The notes under the pieces are model-generated. The model searched no databases. It worked only from the letters and a program-made list of their open reading frames with translations, and was not told the DNA's origin. From positions 434,001 through 498,000 of the forward strand of contig NZ_CANLMZ010000006.1 in NCBI RefSeq assembly GCF_947492645.1: 64,000 nt of DNA, read 5' to 3'. The DNA comes from an uncultured Pontibacter sp. GTDB taxonomy: Bacteria > Bacteroidota > Bacteroidia > Cytophagales > Hymenobacteraceae. A program made the translations under genes and the position numbers. Each line of letters begins with the position of its first letter. Within the stretch, counting starts at the first letter, position 1. Below are positions 7,886 to 17,187 of the stretch, piece by piece.

Positions 7886-8019
7886 TTTTTAAAACTAAAT
7901 TTAGTGCATAGTGCGGCATAATAAAACGGTATTAGTCATTCTACTGTTAATAGTATAATTTTAGATTAGCAGAGGGCGGAGAACCCTGACACTTACCCTT
8001 AACACAAGCAAAATACCCG

Positions 8020-9018
8020 TTGAAGAATAAAATAAATAGCTTGAGGGAAAATATCCGGCTGCAGATTTTTGTGGTGCTTGTTGGCGTGCTGTTGCTGGTG
8101 GCCAAGTTTGTGGCATTCTTTCTTACAAACTCTAATGCTATACTTACAGATGCGTTAGAATCTATTATCAATGTGGTGGCTGGTGCCTTTTCTTTGTACA
8201 GCCTTGTGCTTTCGTCGCGCCCCAAAGACTTAAACCACCCTTACGGGCATGGCAAAATAGAATTCGTAGCTGCCACCCTCGAAGGTTCGCTTATTGTTAT
8301 AGCGGGCGGTGCCATTATCGTAAAATCAATCTACAACATTTTTCACCCACAGGTATTGTACCAGTTAGATATCGGTATAGTGCTTGTTGCCATTGCTGGC
8401 ATAATAAATTATGGGGTAGGGGTGCTTACCGAGCGACACGGCGAAAAAAGCAATTCGTTGGTTTTGCTGGCAGGGGGCAAGCACCTGAAAACAGATGCCT
8501 ACTCAACAGCAGGTATACTTATAGGGCTTTTATTGATTTATCTAACTGGTCTGATATGGCTTGATAGTATAGTTGCCATTGTATTCGGTATCATGATTGG
8601 GTTTACAGGGTATAAAATTCTGCGCTCTGCCATTGCCGGTATAATGGATGAAGCCGATTATGAACTGTTAAAGCGCATTGTGCAGGTGCTAAACGAAAAC
8701 CGCCGCGAAAACTGGATTGATATACACAACCTGCGTGTTATAAAGTATGGTTCAACCCTTCACATTGATTGCCATTTAACAGTACCCTGGTACCTGAATG
8801 TGCAGGAGGCGCACGAGGAAGTAGAGGAGGTGGGCAAACTTATCAGGAATAAAATTGACCCAAGTATAGAAATGTTCATTCACACAGATCCATGCAGAGA
8901 AGCCTCTTGCCATATTTGCTCAAAGCAAGATTGCCAGGTGCGCCGGCATGATTTTAAAGAACGAATTGAGTGGGACTTTGATAAAGTTATTGCGGACAGG
9001 ATGCACAGCCTTGATTAG
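8020..9018 (+). CDS. Cation diffusion facilitator family transporter with variant metal-site residues
   Basis: CDF-family inner-membrane protein of 332 residues: about six membrane helices in the first 205 residues, then a cytoplasmic ferredoxin-like domain. HPYGHGK at 73-79 and IMDEAD are family hallmarks. Helix 2 reads TDALESIIN (43-51) and helix 5 KTDAYSTAGI (157-166). Aligned with FieF, the four zinc-site positions (Asp-x3-Asp and His-x3-Asp) become Glu47, Asn51, Ser162 and Ile166, so either another ion or no classic transport site is expected. The C-terminus has a Cys/His cluster, HTDPCREASCHICSKQDC. The start is TTG 8020; no in-frame ATG lies before the first helix. The coding call is firm, the transported ion is unknown. 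Confidence 0.85.
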   Translation: MKNKINSLRENIRLQIFVVLVGVLLLVAKFVAFFLTNSNAILTDALESIINVVAGAFSLYSLVLSSRPKDLNHPYGHGKIEFVAATLEGSLIVIAGGAIIVKSIYNIFHPQVLYQLDIGIVLVAIAGIINYGVGVLTERHGEKSNSLVLLAGGKHLKTDAYSTAGILIGLLLIYLTGLIWLDSIVAIVFGIMIGFTGYKILRSAIAGIMDEADYELLKRIVQVLNENRRENWIDIHNLRVIKYGSTLHIDCHLTVPWYLNVQEAHEEVEEVGKLIRNKIDPSIEMFIHTDPCREASCHICSKQDCQVRRHDFKERIEWDFDKVIADRMHSLD

Positions 9019-9125
9019 AGTATACTTAGTTTTTTAGTTTGGATATTATGTTAAGTAGCTTTGTGCGTAACAAAAGTATAAAACAACTGTTAGGGAAGTG
9101 TATGAACCTCAATCAACACAATATC

Positions 9126-9788
9126 ATGTATACATACCTGCTTCTGCCTTTACTTATGTTGTTTGCTTCCTGCCAGCAAGGCACCTCTGATACTGCAACT
9201 GCACAACAAGAGCACTTACCAGTAATTAATGTTGATACCACAGGTTTAGCTAAAGCGACGTTTGCTGGTGGTTGCTTCTGGTGCACCGAAGCGTATTTTG
9301 AGCGTGTGGTAGGAGTGGAGGCAGTTATTTCTGGTTATGCAGGTGGTACGGGGGTAAATCCGACGTACGCGGAAGTAAGTGCTGGTAAGACTGATTATGC
9401 GGAGGCTGTGCAGGTGTACTATAAGCCGGATGTAGTGAGCTTTGAAAAATTAGTTGAAGTCTTTTTCGCAACACATGATCCGACCACATTAAACAGGCAA
9501 GGCCCGGATTACGGAGAGCAATATAGGTCCGTAGCTTTTTATCGAACACCTGCAGAACAAAAAACGATTGAGGAGCATATAAATAAGCTTTCGGCATCAG
9601 GTAAGTATAAAAACCAGATTGTAACCTATGTGCAGCCACTTACTAAATTTTATGTGGCCGAAGCATACCACCAGGATTACTATAAGTTGAACCCGACAGA
9701 CCCTTATGTAGTAGCTGTTGCCAAGCCGAAAGTACAGAAATTTGAGAAGGAATATGCGTCGATAGTTAAGCCGGAATATTTAGAGTAA
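9126..9788 (+). CDS. msrA: Peptide-methionine (S)-S-oxide reductase, lipoprotein form
   Basis: MsrA reduces methionine-S-sulfoxide in damaged proteins. The catalytic motif GGCFWCTEA and the family segments VVGVEAVISGYAGG, FFATHDPTTLNRQGPDYGEQYRS and AEAYHQDYY are all present. It is preceded by a lipoprotein signal with lipobox LLMLFASC, so the enzyme is exported and lipid-anchored, where it would repair envelope proteins. I chose ATG 9126 (MYTYLLLPLLML), giving 220 residues and a compact signal. ATG 9102 or 9039 are possible but put a charged segment before the signal. It follows the CDF gene by about 107 bases and is followed by a holin-like membrane gene. Confidence 0.9.
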   Translation: MYTYLLLPLLMLFASCQQGTSDTATAQQEHLPVINVDTTGLAKATFAGGCFWCTEAYFERVVGVEAVISGYAGGTGVNPTYAEVSAGKTDYAEAVQVYYKPDVVSFEKLVEVFFATHDPTTLNRQGPDYGEQYRSVAFYRTPAEQKTIEEHINKLSASGKYKNQIVTYVQPLTKFYVAEAYHQDYYKLNPTDPYVVAVAKPKVQKFEKEYASIVKPEYLE

Positions 9789-9863
9789 AGCTGTTTTCCT
9801 ATCAAAATACTTACAGCTCACGTAAGATGAAGTCTAAGCTATTTAACGACAAAATGTAAAACT

Positions 9864-10268
9864 ATGGACTTCATCATTAACTTACTCGTAACAGCAGGTG
9901 TTATACTTTTGCTTTCTTATGCCATGTCTAGTGTGCATGTTAAAAGTTTCTGGACGGCGCTTTGGGTAGCATTTCTAATTGCGATAGTCAACGCAACAAT
10001 AGGTTGGATTCTTCGTGGCGTATTAAATTTAGTTTCATTTTTCCTGCTCGAAGCAATTGTAAGCTTAATTGTAACAGCGCTGATGATAAAGCTGGTAGAT
10101 AAATTAGTAGGTAATTTTAAAGTAGACGGCTTTTTACCTGCCATTATAATTGCACTAGCTACAGCTGTTGCAGTTGCTGCAGTTGGCTGGCTTACTGGCG
10201 GAGACGATGAGTATGCTATGATTTTTGTTGAGCCTATACGTGCCTTAACTGCACAATATTTAGCATAA
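9864..10268 (+). CDS. Four-helix membrane protein, phage-holin-4-2/YvlD-like family
   Basis: 134 residues with four predicted membrane helices (about 4-20, 27-50, 53-77, 90-112). The pattern of short helices with an internal WTALWVAFLIAIVNATIG stretch matches the PF04020-type family ('holin superfamily IV', YvlD). Despite the name, chromosomal members are not phage genes and no phage genes are here. Their function is unknown; some are induced by envelope stress in Firmicutes. The acidic GGDDEYAM loop near 110 is on one membrane face. A strong terminator follows after 7 bases, so it is a single-gene unit. Confidence 0.78.
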   Translation: MDFIINLLVTAGVILLLSYAMSSVHVKSFWTALWVAFLIAIVNATIGWILRGVLNLVSFFLLEAIVSLIVTALMIKLVDKLVGNFKVDGFLPAIIIALATAVAVAAVGWLTGGDDEYAMIFVEPIRALTAQYLA

Positions 10269-10275
10269 CATTTCT

Positions 10276-10320
10276 CATTAAAAAAGCCTCTGCAGACATA
10301 CTGCAGAGGCTTTTTTAATG
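10276..10320 (+). terminator. Bidirectional terminator between holin-like and zinc-ribbon genes
   Basis: Perfect 20-bp stem (10276-10295 with 10301-10320), 5-base loop ACATA, with a T run at each 3' side. It serves both convergent genes (9864 plus, 10354 minus). Confidence 0.88.
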
Positions 10321-10353
10321 AGAATAGGCAAGTAAATGCCTTTGCTTTAAAGA

Positions 10354-10614
10354 TTAAAAATCAAAAAAGTCGCTTAGAAAAGATTCTTTTTTCTTGTGCG
10401 GGTGCTTTTTGCTGTGAATCTGATCACCGTAGCCGTAGCGCTTGTAATCAGATTCATAATTTTCTTTTTTTGCGTAGTGGTCTCCGGAGCGTTCAATTAT
10501 TTTTTCAAGCTCGCCACGATCTAACCAGATACCACGGCACTTGGGGCAATAATCAATTTCAACTCCATTTTTATCACTCATTAATAGCGTTTCGTCGCAA
10601 GTAGGGCATTTCAT
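10354..10614 (-). CDS. TFIIB-type zinc-ribbon protein
   Basis: 86 residues: one zinc ribbon at the N-terminus with knuckles CPTC (3-6) and CPKC (23-26), then GIWLDRGELEKI, the signature of the zf-TFIIB (PF13453) family. The C-terminal half is charged and His/Lys-rich (KKHPHKKKE) and ends in a short hydrophobic-acidic SFLSDFFDF tail. These proteins are common small cytoplasmic proteins of unknown role; binding of nucleic acid or protein is only inferred. Its upstream side is the AT-rich gene-free stretch. Confidence 0.85.
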   Translation of the reverse strand: MKCPTCDETLLMSDKNGVEIDYCPKCRGIWLDRGELEKIIERSGDHYAKKENYESDYKRYGYGDQIHSKKHPHKKKESFLSDFFDF

Positions 10615-11194
10615 ACTGTAATCTTTTGGTATACTTCAATATAATTAAATTAACGCATAAACACTAGTTTACAGCTAAATAGAATGTGCTAGCACCTTGG
10701 TAAGCGATGTCTCTCTCAGACTACTACTTAACATAAAGTATATTATGAGTGACACTTTAATTAGATAATTATTATCGTATATTATAAGTCTTATAATATA
10801 TATTATGTTAAGTAGTAAGTATAGATACTCTAATAGGTCTTATAAATTCAACTTGCTTTAAGTTTGAGATATAAATTACCGTTGATCAATGTTTCCTGCA
10901 TACTATTGGCACTAACGGCTTCTGCTCCACTTCCTTTACTTCTTAAGCTAAACCACAACTCCAAGTTATTTATAGTATAACAGATAATTTAAGTATGTCT
11001 TTTATCAAACCTGAGATACTTGTATTCATTATAGTAAGTTATTTGCCCCACACAGTATAGCTATACAATTTTAACACATGCTGCTATACCTAGTAGTTAT
11101 TTATACTTTCAGATGGTGTAAGTATGCTGTACAATCTCCTATTGTAGTTCCTTTGCCCTTTTGTAATGATTGTATTTAACATAATAAGGAATTT
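10615..11194. other. AT-rich gene-free stretch (about 580 bases)
   Basis: I find no credible coding frame, tRNA or known ncRNA here. It holds the upstream region of the zinc-ribbon gene, a long inverted repeat at 10722-10817, and several copies of AAGTATA/TATACTT. Base composition is clearly more AT-rich than the flanking genes. Confidence 0.6.
10722..10817. repeat. 25-bp imperfect inverted repeat, 46-base spacer
   Basis: Left arm 10722-10746 and right arm 10793-10817 match at 23 of 25 positions when one is reverse-complemented; the outer 15 bases (TACTACTTAACATAA) are perfect. The spacer is itself AT-rich and partly self-complementary. No target-site duplication or ORF was found. Confidence 0.75.
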
Positions 11195-11240
11195 AAGCAT
11201 AAAAAAAGAGGAACATTTCTGCTCCTCTTTTTTTATGCTT
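11195..11240 (-). terminator. Terminator of the TPR protein gene (minus strand)
   Basis: Stem AAGCATAAAAAAAGAGGAAC with GCTCCTCTTTTTTTATGCTT (one internal mismatch), 6-base loop, lying 9 bases beyond the stop of the minus-strand gene at 11250. Confidence 0.85.
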
Positions 11241-11249
11241 TGTAAGAAA

Positions 11250-12383
11250 CTACTGAGCAAGTTGCTTTGAAATTTTGTCAGCTTCTGCTTTACGTCCTAA
11301 GCGTGTGTACACTTTTACAAGCGTAGACATGGTGGCCTGGTCGTTTGGCTGAACTTCTAATGCTTTCTGGAAGTATGGCAAAGAAGCTTCGTAGTGCTTT
11401 TTCGCTTGCGCTTCTAGTGCTTTACCTTTCTTCTGGTAAGTTGCATAGTCCATTTTAGCTGCTTTGTTGTTCACTTCGCTACCTTTGTTATACTCCAGAA
11501 CACCAAGGTTGTAGTAAGCATCAAAGTTGTTTGGATCGATTTCGATTGCTTTTTTATAGCTGGCCGTAGCACCTTCCAGGTTATTCTTACGCTCTTGTAA
11601 GTTTCCTAATACGGCATGAAGGCTGGCATTTGAAGGATCTGCTTTAATGGCATTCTCCAATTTCGTCATTGCTTCGTCAGCACGGTCGTTTTTAAGGTAA
11701 TACTTAAGTTCTTCCTGCATCAGGAATACGCTGTTCGGATGCTCTTTAAGAGCCTCAGATAGTGTAGCCATTACAGCTTCATCGCTGGCTTCAGTAGCTT
11801 GCTGCAACTGTACTTTGTTTTTATAGACATCTTCTGATTTATGACCAATCTTGATCAGGTTGTCATAGAAGCCGATAGCCTGAGGGTAATCCTGCTTTGC
11901 AGTTGATGCATAGGCTGCATAAAGTATAGCCGTTGTATCTGTTGGCTGAATCTGAGAAGCTAACTTATACTTGGCAATGGCATTGTCCCAATCCTGGTTG
12001 TTGTGGAACTCAACTGCCTGGTTTAGCACCTGGCCATAAAGCAACTGCTTACGCTCTGGCACCAGTTTACCAAATTCGCCATTATTACCATCAATAGCCA
12101 ATGTTTTGTCAAACGACTCTAAGACAATAGTTGGTGTGTTATCATTGGTTAATTTGCCATAGATCGGGTTACCGATCATGTCCTGGTAAATAACACCACG
12201 ATAAAACCAGGTCTTTGCCTTTTCTTTTGTCTTGTCGTGCTGAATTGCCTTGTCTATATCAGTCTGTGCCTTGTCTAAAGTACCGTTTTTATGGTTTAGT
12301 ATAGCACTATTCACAGCTGAGTTCTGCGCGCTTGCAACTGTTACGGTTGCTGCGGCAAAGGCAGTTAAAAGTATTTTTTTCAT
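11250..12383 (-). CDS. Secreted tetratricopeptide-repeat protein
   Basis: 377 residues with a signal peptide (MKKILLTAFAAATVTVASAQ, cleavage after ASA) and several TPR units. The clearest are DWDNAIAKYKLASQIQP, NNLEGATASYKKAIEIDPNN, FDAYYNLGVLEYNKGSE and ASLPYFQKALEVQPND. TPR arrays mount protein partners; in this periplasmic form the partner is unknown. It follows gyrA by 75 bases on the same strand. A gyrA-TPR pairing recurs in related bacteria as far as I recall, but that adjacency does not imply a gyrase function. A strong terminator closes the unit. Confidence 0.85.
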   Translation of the reverse strand: MKKILLTAFAAATVTVASAQNSAVNSAILNHKNGTLDKAQTDIDKAIQHDKTKEKAKTWFYRGVIYQDMIGNPIYGKLTNDNTPTIVLESFDKTLAIDGNNGEFGKLVPERKQLLYGQVLNQAVEFHNNQDWDNAIAKYKLASQIQPTDTTAILYAAYASTAKQDYPQAIGFYDNLIKIGHKSEDVYKNKVQLQQATEASDEAVMATLSEALKEHPNSVFLMQEELKYYLKNDRADEAMTKLENAIKADPSNASLHAVLGNLQERKNNLEGATASYKKAIEIDPNNFDAYYNLGVLEYNKGSEVNNKAAKMDYATYQKKGKALEAQAKKHYEASLPYFQKALEVQPNDQATMSTLVKVYTRLGRKAEADKISKQLAQ

Positions 12384-12458
12384 ACTAGTTAGTGAAAATG
12401 GTTTGTTTGTCTGTTTAACGAATATTAATTAAAAATAAATTCCTCTTAAAAACAGCTG

Positions 12459-14999
12459 CTACTCTTCAGTTGTTACTTCAGGGTCGATCATGGTATCAGG
12501 TTGCAAAGAGTCTTCCGGGGTGATCTCAGACTGCTCCAGTACAATCTCCTCTTCATCCTCCATCTCTATTTTAGCTACCGAAGATATTTGGTCTCCTTCT
12601 GTTATCTTAATCAAACGCACACCTTGGGTGGCTCGTCCAATTACCCGGATATCAGAAACTCGTAGCCTGATAGTGATACCAGATCTGTTAATGATCATCA
12701 GGTCGTCTGTGTCTATTACACCTTTGATCGCAACCAGGTTACCTGTTTTATCAGTAACGTTCATTGTTTTAACGCCCTTACCTCCGCGGTTTGTAATACG
12801 ATACTCGTCTAGTAATGAGCGTTTTCCAAAGCCGTTCTCTGAAACAACCAGTAGTTCTGTGTTTTCATTCTGTACACAAACCATACCAACTACTATATCG
12901 TTGGCTCCGCCAAGGGTTACGGCACGCACACCAGTTGCGTTACGTCCCATCGGTCTTACCTGCGTTTCGTTAAAGCGAATTGCTCTGCCAGACTGTAAAG
13001 CGATAATAATTTCGCTGTTACCGTTCGTCATCTGCACATCCAGTAGCCTGTCGCCTTCGTTAATGGTAATGGCATTGATACCATTCGTTCGAGGACGTGA
13101 ATAAGACTCTAATACTGTTTTCTTGATAGTGCCTTTTTCTGTAATAAATACCAGGTTGTGGTTCAGTACAAAGTCCTGGTTTTTAAGGTCATGCACATTT
13201 AATACAGCACGTACTTTATCTTCTTTCTCTATCTGGATGATGTTCTGAATAGCACGTCCTTTGGTGGTCTTCCCTCCTTCCGGAATCTCGTATACTTTAA
13301 GCCAGAATACTTTACCAAACTCTGTAAAGAACAACATGTGGTGGTGTGTACTGGCAATAAATAAGTGCTCGGTAAAGTCACTTTCTTTCGAAGCAGCCAC
13401 ACCTCTCGATCCAACACCTCCACGGCTCTGGCTGCGGTATTCGTTAAGAGAGGTACGCTTGATATATCCTTCATGAGAAATGGTGATCACCATGTTCTCT
13501 TCAGGTATCATGTCTTCATAAGAGATATCGCCTGTGCTGGCCTCAATACTGGTACGGCGTGCATCACCGTATCTTTCTCTTATTTCAATAAGCTCATCTT
13601 TAATGATCTGCATTCTTCTGTCTTCGTTAGACAAAATGTCGTTCAGGTCATCAATCAACTTCATAAGCTCCTGATATTCTGCTTGTATCTTGTCGCGCTC
13701 AAGGCCAGTAAGGCGATGTAAACGCATATCAAGTATGGCACGAGCCTGTATTTCTGTTAACAGGAATCGCTCCATTAAGCCGTTGCGGGCCACCTCAGGG
13801 TCGCGCGACGAACGTATCATGCTAATTACCTCATCCAGGTTGTCAAGGGCAATTAGCAGGCCTTCAAGTATGTGAGCACGTTTCTGTGCTTCCTCAAGTT
13901 CGTACTGCGTTCTGCGGATAACAACCTCATGCCTATGCTCCACAAAGTGGTGGATCATATCCTTCAGGTTCAGCGTTAACGGGCGGCCTTTAACCAGCGC
14001 CACGTTGTTTACACCAAACGAAGATTGCAATGCGGTATACTTGTACAGGTTATTTAAAACCACATTAGGTATGGCATCGCGCTTCAGGTCGTATACTATG
14101 CGCAAACCGTCACGGTCTGATTCATCTCTAAGGTCAGAGATACCTTCGATTTTCTTCTCGTTGATTAACGCAGCTGTTTTCTCGATAAGAGAGGCTTTGT
14201 TAACCATGTAAGGAATTTCCGTTACGATAATCTGCTCTTTTCCGGTTGGCGTAGTTTCAAAGATAGCGCGTCCACGCATCAACACACGGCCACGGCCGGT
14301 TTCAAAGGCAGCCTTAACGCCATCATAGCCATAAATGATACCACCTGTCGGGAAATCTGGTGCTGTGATAAACTGCATCAACTCTGCAATGGTAATATCA
14401 CGGTTATCGATGTATGCTACAATGCCGTCAACAACTTCGGTAAGGTTGTGCGGAGCCATATTAGTTGCCATCCCTACCGCAATACCCGAAGTGCCGTTAA
14501 CCAACAGGTTTGGCAGTTTTGATGGCATTACACTTGGCTCTTTTAAAGAGTCATCGAAGTTAGGCACAAAATCGACTGTATTTTTATCCAGGTCGTTGAG
14601 CAGCTCGTCGGCAATACGCTTTAAGCGCGCCTCGGTGTAACGCATGGCTGCCGGTGAGTCACCGTCTATAGAGCCGTAGTTACCCTGGCCATCTACCAGC
14701 GGGTAGCGCAAAGACCATTCCTGGGCCATACGCACCATTGTTTCATAAACAGAAGAGTCACCGTGCGGGTGGTATTTACCAAGCACCTCTCCTACTATCC
14801 TGGCTGATTTCTTATAAGCTTTATTGTACGATACCCCCAGTTCGGACATTCCGTAAAGTACACGGCGGTGTACTGGCTTAAGTCCATCCCGAACGTCGGG
14901 TAAGGCTCTTGAAATGATAACAGACATTGAGTAGTCGATATACGCACCGCGCATTTCGTCTTCAATGTTGATCGGTATTATTCGGTCGCCTTCATTCAT
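12459..14999 (-). CDS. gyrA: DNA gyrase subunit A
   Basis: Breakage-rejoining subunit of gyrase, 846 residues. The catalytic tyrosine is Tyr121 in AAMRYTE (E. coli Tyr122). The quinolone-determining region reads [13 protein letters not shown] with Ser82 and Glu86 at the positions of E. coli Ser83 and Asp87, so no classical resistance substitution is seen at the first site and an acidic residue is kept at the second. The C-terminal beta-pinwheel is present; its gyrase box reads QSRGGVG (524-530) rather than QRRGGKG. The protein ends in an acidic tail typical of GyrA. Length and pinwheel separate it from ParC. It is preceded by a small lipoprotein gene on the same strand. Confidence 0.96.
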   Translation of the reverse strand: MNEGDRIIPINIEDEMRGAYIDYSMSVIISRALPDVRDGLKPVHRRVLYGMSELGVSYNKAYKKSARIVGEVLGKYHPHGDSSVYETMVRMAQEWSLRYPLVDGQGNYGSIDGDSPAAMRYTEARLKRIADELLNDLDKNTVDFVPNFDDSLKEPSVMPSKLPNLLVNGTSGIAVGMATNMAPHNLTEVVDGIVAYIDNRDITIAELMQFITAPDFPTGGIIYGYDGVKAAFETGRGRVLMRGRAIFETTPTGKEQIIVTEIPYMVNKASLIEKTAALINEKKIEGISDLRDESDRDGLRIVYDLKRDAIPNVVLNNLYKYTALQSSFGVNNVALVKGRPLTLNLKDMIHHFVEHRHEVVIRRTQYELEEAQKRAHILEGLLIALDNLDEVISMIRSSRDPEVARNGLMERFLLTEIQARAILDMRLHRLTGLERDKIQAEYQELMKLIDDLNDILSNEDRRMQIIKDELIEIRERYGDARRTSIEASTGDISYEDMIPEENMVITISHEGYIKRTSLNEYRSQSRGGVGSRGVAASKESDFTEHLFIASTHHHMLFFTEFGKVFWLKVYEIPEGGKTTKGRAIQNIIQIEKEDKVRAVLNVHDLKNQDFVLNHNLVFITEKGTIKKTVLESYSRPRTNGINAITINEGDRLLDVQMTNGNSEIIIALQSGRAIRFNETQVRPMGRNATGVRAVTLGGANDIVVGMVCVQNENTELLVVSENGFGKRSLLDEYRITNRGGKGVKTMNVTDKTGNLVAIKGVIDTDDLMIINRSGITIRLRVSDIRVIGRATQGVRLIKITEGDQISSVAKIEMEDEEEIVLEQSEITPEDSLQPDTMIDPEVTTEE

Positions 15000-15081
15000 G
15001 TCTAAGGTCTGAAATAATTATTATTTGTTCGTGTTTTAGATAGGGCAAGTTACGCAAAAAAGCCATTAAGGCCTATATAGC

Positions 15082-15321
15082 TTAATCCTTATTTTTGCTT
15101 TTGTTCGATTTGGTCGGGGCTTTTTCTTTCGATGCCTTTGGCAGCTTTTCACCTACTTTAGGGTTTTGTTTTTTCCAGATGGGCTGGCCCCTAAACTGTT
15201 GTTCGCCGTGGGCATGCACCATACGCACTTTACAGGAGTAAATAGGGCAAGTTTTACAAGAACTTAAAAAAGCTAAAGCGAATGCAATGCCGATAAAAAA
15301 AAGCAATTTGGTTTTTGCCAT
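15082..15321 (-). CDS. Small lipoprotein with basic C-terminal tail (79 aa)
   Basis: Starting at ATG 15321 the protein begins MAKTKLLFFIGIAFALAFLSSC, a clean lipoprotein signal with lipobox LSSC. Mature sequence is short, starts with two further Cys (KTCPIYSCKVRM), contains HAHGEQQFRGQPIWKK and ends in a Lys/Ser-rich tail (KSNKSKNKD). The CPIYSCKVRMVHAHGE block looks conserved and could bind metal, which is inference. An upstream start at 15354 would add 11 residues before the signal and is less likely. Located between an SDR gene and gyrA, all on the minus strand. Confidence 0.7.
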   Translation of the reverse strand: MAKTKLLFFIGIAFALAFLSSCKTCPIYSCKVRMVHAHGEQQFRGQPIWKKQNPKVGEKLPKASKEKAPTKSNKSKNKD

Positions 15322-15444
15322 GTAAAAAGGGTTTAAAGCGTCGCCACAGGGCATCTGCCATTATATCCGTATCATACAAAAGTAAGCAAATTTGCTTTAA
15401 AAAACCAGCTTTTAGGCCTGTACTTTAGGTGTTTTGAGGTTATC

Positions 15445-16212
15445 TCAGGGCTGAAAACCATTGATTGTAAATCCGCCATCTACGGCTAAGGTTTGGCCTG
15501 TTATATAAGCAGCAGCTGGCATGCACAGAAAGGCTACAGCAGCTGAAACATCCTCTGGATTTCCGATCTTCTGCATAGGTGTGCGACTGATAACGGCTTC
15601 GGAATATTGTTGGTCATTCAGTACTGTTTGGGCTAAGGGAGTGCTGATGTACCAGGGAGCCACAGCATTAACGCGAATCCCATCCCGTGCCCATTCAGCA
15701 GCCAGGTTTTTGGTGAGTTGCCCAAGTGCTGCCTTCGTCATGCCGTAAATACTTCCTGTGCGCACATGCACCAGGCCAGCTACTGATGTTACATGTATGA
15801 TGTTCCCCTGCCCCGATTTCTTAAGCTCCGGATACAGCATCCTGTTTAATTCGAAAGCAGATCTCAAATTGGTGTCCATTACAAAATCATACTCATCAGA
15901 AGTATAATCAGCGGTTGGTTTACGAACGTTTGTGCCAACGTTGTTTACAAGTATGTCCAGTACAGGCCATAGCTCCTGCGTTGCGTGCAGCACCTTTGCC
16001 CTGCCTTCAGGAGTGCTTACGTCTGCAATTAATGTTGTTAATCTTTCGGGGTGCTGTTGGTGTAGTTTTTCAAGGTCTTCGGCTTTGCGTGCTACAGCCA
16101 GCACTTCAGCGCCTATCGCAATAAATTCTGCCACAATGGCTTCTCCAATACCTTTGGAGCCACCTGTAACTACAGCTTTTTTTCCTGTAAGTAACCATCT
16201 GCTTTTGTCCAT
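15445..16212 (-). CDS. Short-chain dehydrogenase/reductase, tropinone-reductase-like
   Basis: Classical SDR of 255 residues: dinucleotide-binding [11 protein letters not shown] (TGxxxGxG) at the N-terminus, NNVGTN (the NNAG equivalent), catalytic Ser in IIHVTSVAG, Tyr-x3-Lys in [11 protein letters not shown], and the closing [26 protein letters not shown] (PG replaced by PW) and the overall layout resemble tropinone-reductase-like SDRs more than FabG. Substrate unknown; NADP use is plausible from the basic residue after the first strand (AVARKAEDL). Single gene, upstream of the lipoprotein-gyrA stretch by 123 bases. Confidence 0.87.
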   Translation of the reverse strand: MDKSRWLLTGKKAVVTGGSKGIGEAIVAEFIAIGAEVLAVARKAEDLEKLHQQHPERLTTLIADVSTPEGRAKVLHATQELWPVLDILVNNVGTNVRKPTADYTSDEYDFVMDTNLRSAFELNRMLYPELKKSGQGNIIHVTSVAGLVHVRTGSIYGMTKAALGQLTKNLAAEWARDGIRVNAVAPWYISTPLAQTVLNDQQYSEAVISRTPMQKIGNPEDVSAAVAFLCMPAAAYITGQTLAVDGGFTINGFQP

Positions 16213-16348
16213 TTTATATCGCTTGGTTTTTACTTCTATTAAAATTTAGATCCTTTTTTGAAAATGCTAATCTAAGCATAACTAGATATAATACCAGATG
16301 CACTATATTTAGCTAGTCAAAGCTTTCTCAATCAAACAAATTATTATA

Positions 16349-17077
16349 ATGAAAAAGGCATTCCTTGTTATTTCTCTCTCACTAGGTTGTCATGCGGTTT
16401 TCAGCCAGGCTACCACATCACAGCCAACAGGTATAGCTGCAGAACGAAACCTGCATGAAATCGGGAACAGCGGCAATTTATCTGGTGTGGTGCAAACATT
16501 TGATAACAGGTATGAGGGCGTAAAGGGTAGTCCCTATTTTTTCCAGAATTGGGGCGATGCTGTCATTACGTCTGTTGATAATAAAGTTTATGCGAGTGTT
16601 CCGTTAAAGTATAATGCTTTAGAGAACACCCTTGTTTACCAAAACAACAAAGGGGTAATTTATGTGCTAGCTGCTACTATCGTAGATCGTTTTACGCTTA
16701 AAGATTCGCTGGGCCTTGCATCTTATACTTTCAAAAAGCTTGATGCACCTGCTAAAACTCCTGACCAGTTCTACTTGGTTTTGCACGAAGGCCCTAAAAT
16801 TTTGCTTGCCATGAGGCAGGACAAACATATTCTTAAAGCTGACTTCAAAGGGGGGTATTCTGCTGGCAGGCCTTATGATGAAATTGTAACTCAAAACGTT
16901 TATTACCTTCATAAGCCAGGTAAAACTGCTGAGAAAGTGAAGCTTTCAAAAAAACAACTGCTGGAGGCGATTGCTGATCAGAAAGAAGCAGTATCTCATT
17001 TTATAAAAGAGAATAATATAGATGCAGGTTCTGAAAGTGGTTGGGTTAAGGTACTGGCCTACTACGAAACGCTTTAA
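16349..17077 (+). CDS. Secreted protein of unknown function (242 aa)
   Basis: A Sec signal peptide (MKKAFLVISLSLGCHAVFSQ, cleavage after FSQ or nearby) is followed by about 220 residues that I do not recognise. The segment GSPYFFQNWGDAVITSVDNKVY and the pattern of alternating hydrophobic residues suggest a beta-rich domain. The C-terminal third is helical and ends KVLAYYETL. No TPR, no beta-barrel ending, no T9SS domain. Monocistronic, followed by a hairpin at 17088-17124 and divergent in context from the SDR upstream. Confidence 0.7.
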   Translation: MKKAFLVISLSLGCHAVFSQATTSQPTGIAAERNLHEIGNSGNLSGVVQTFDNRYEGVKGSPYFFQNWGDAVITSVDNKVYASVPLKYNALENTLVYQNNKGVIYVLAATIVDRFTLKDSLGLASYTFKKLDAPAKTPDQFYLVLHEGPKILLAMRQDKHILKADFKGGYSAGRPYDEIVTQNVYYLHKPGKTAEKVKLSKKQLLEAIADQKEAVSHFIKENNIDAGSESGWVKVLAYYETL

Positions 17078-17087
17078 GTTATAAGAT

Positions 17088-17124
17088 CATAAACAGGAAG
17101 CGTCTTTTATACTTCCTGTTTATG
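17088..17124. terminator. Hairpin between convergent genes at 17.1 kb
   Basis: 13-bp perfect stem CATAAACAGGAAG / CTTCCTGTTTATG around an 11-base loop that contains TATACTT. There is no clear T run on either side, so termination activity is less certain. Confidence 0.55.
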
Positions 17125-17187
17125 AGGTGCTTAAGCTGAAGTTGCTGTTCTGATGAATTCAAAGCCAAGTGACTGGCAGCAACAAGG

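Noticed and set aside
7886..8019. Possible metal riboswitch in the leader of the CDF gene (AGGGCGGAGAACCCT)
   Set aside because: Only one short GGG/CCC hairpin is visible; the conserved loops of known manganese or other metal riboswitches are absent.
9864..10268. Phage holin, suggesting a prophage remnant
   Set aside because: The family is widely chromosomal, and no integrase, capsid, lysin or att-like repeat is near.
10722..10817. A complete insertion sequence at the inverted repeat
   Set aside because: The enclosed 46 bases cannot encode a transposase and no target duplication was found.
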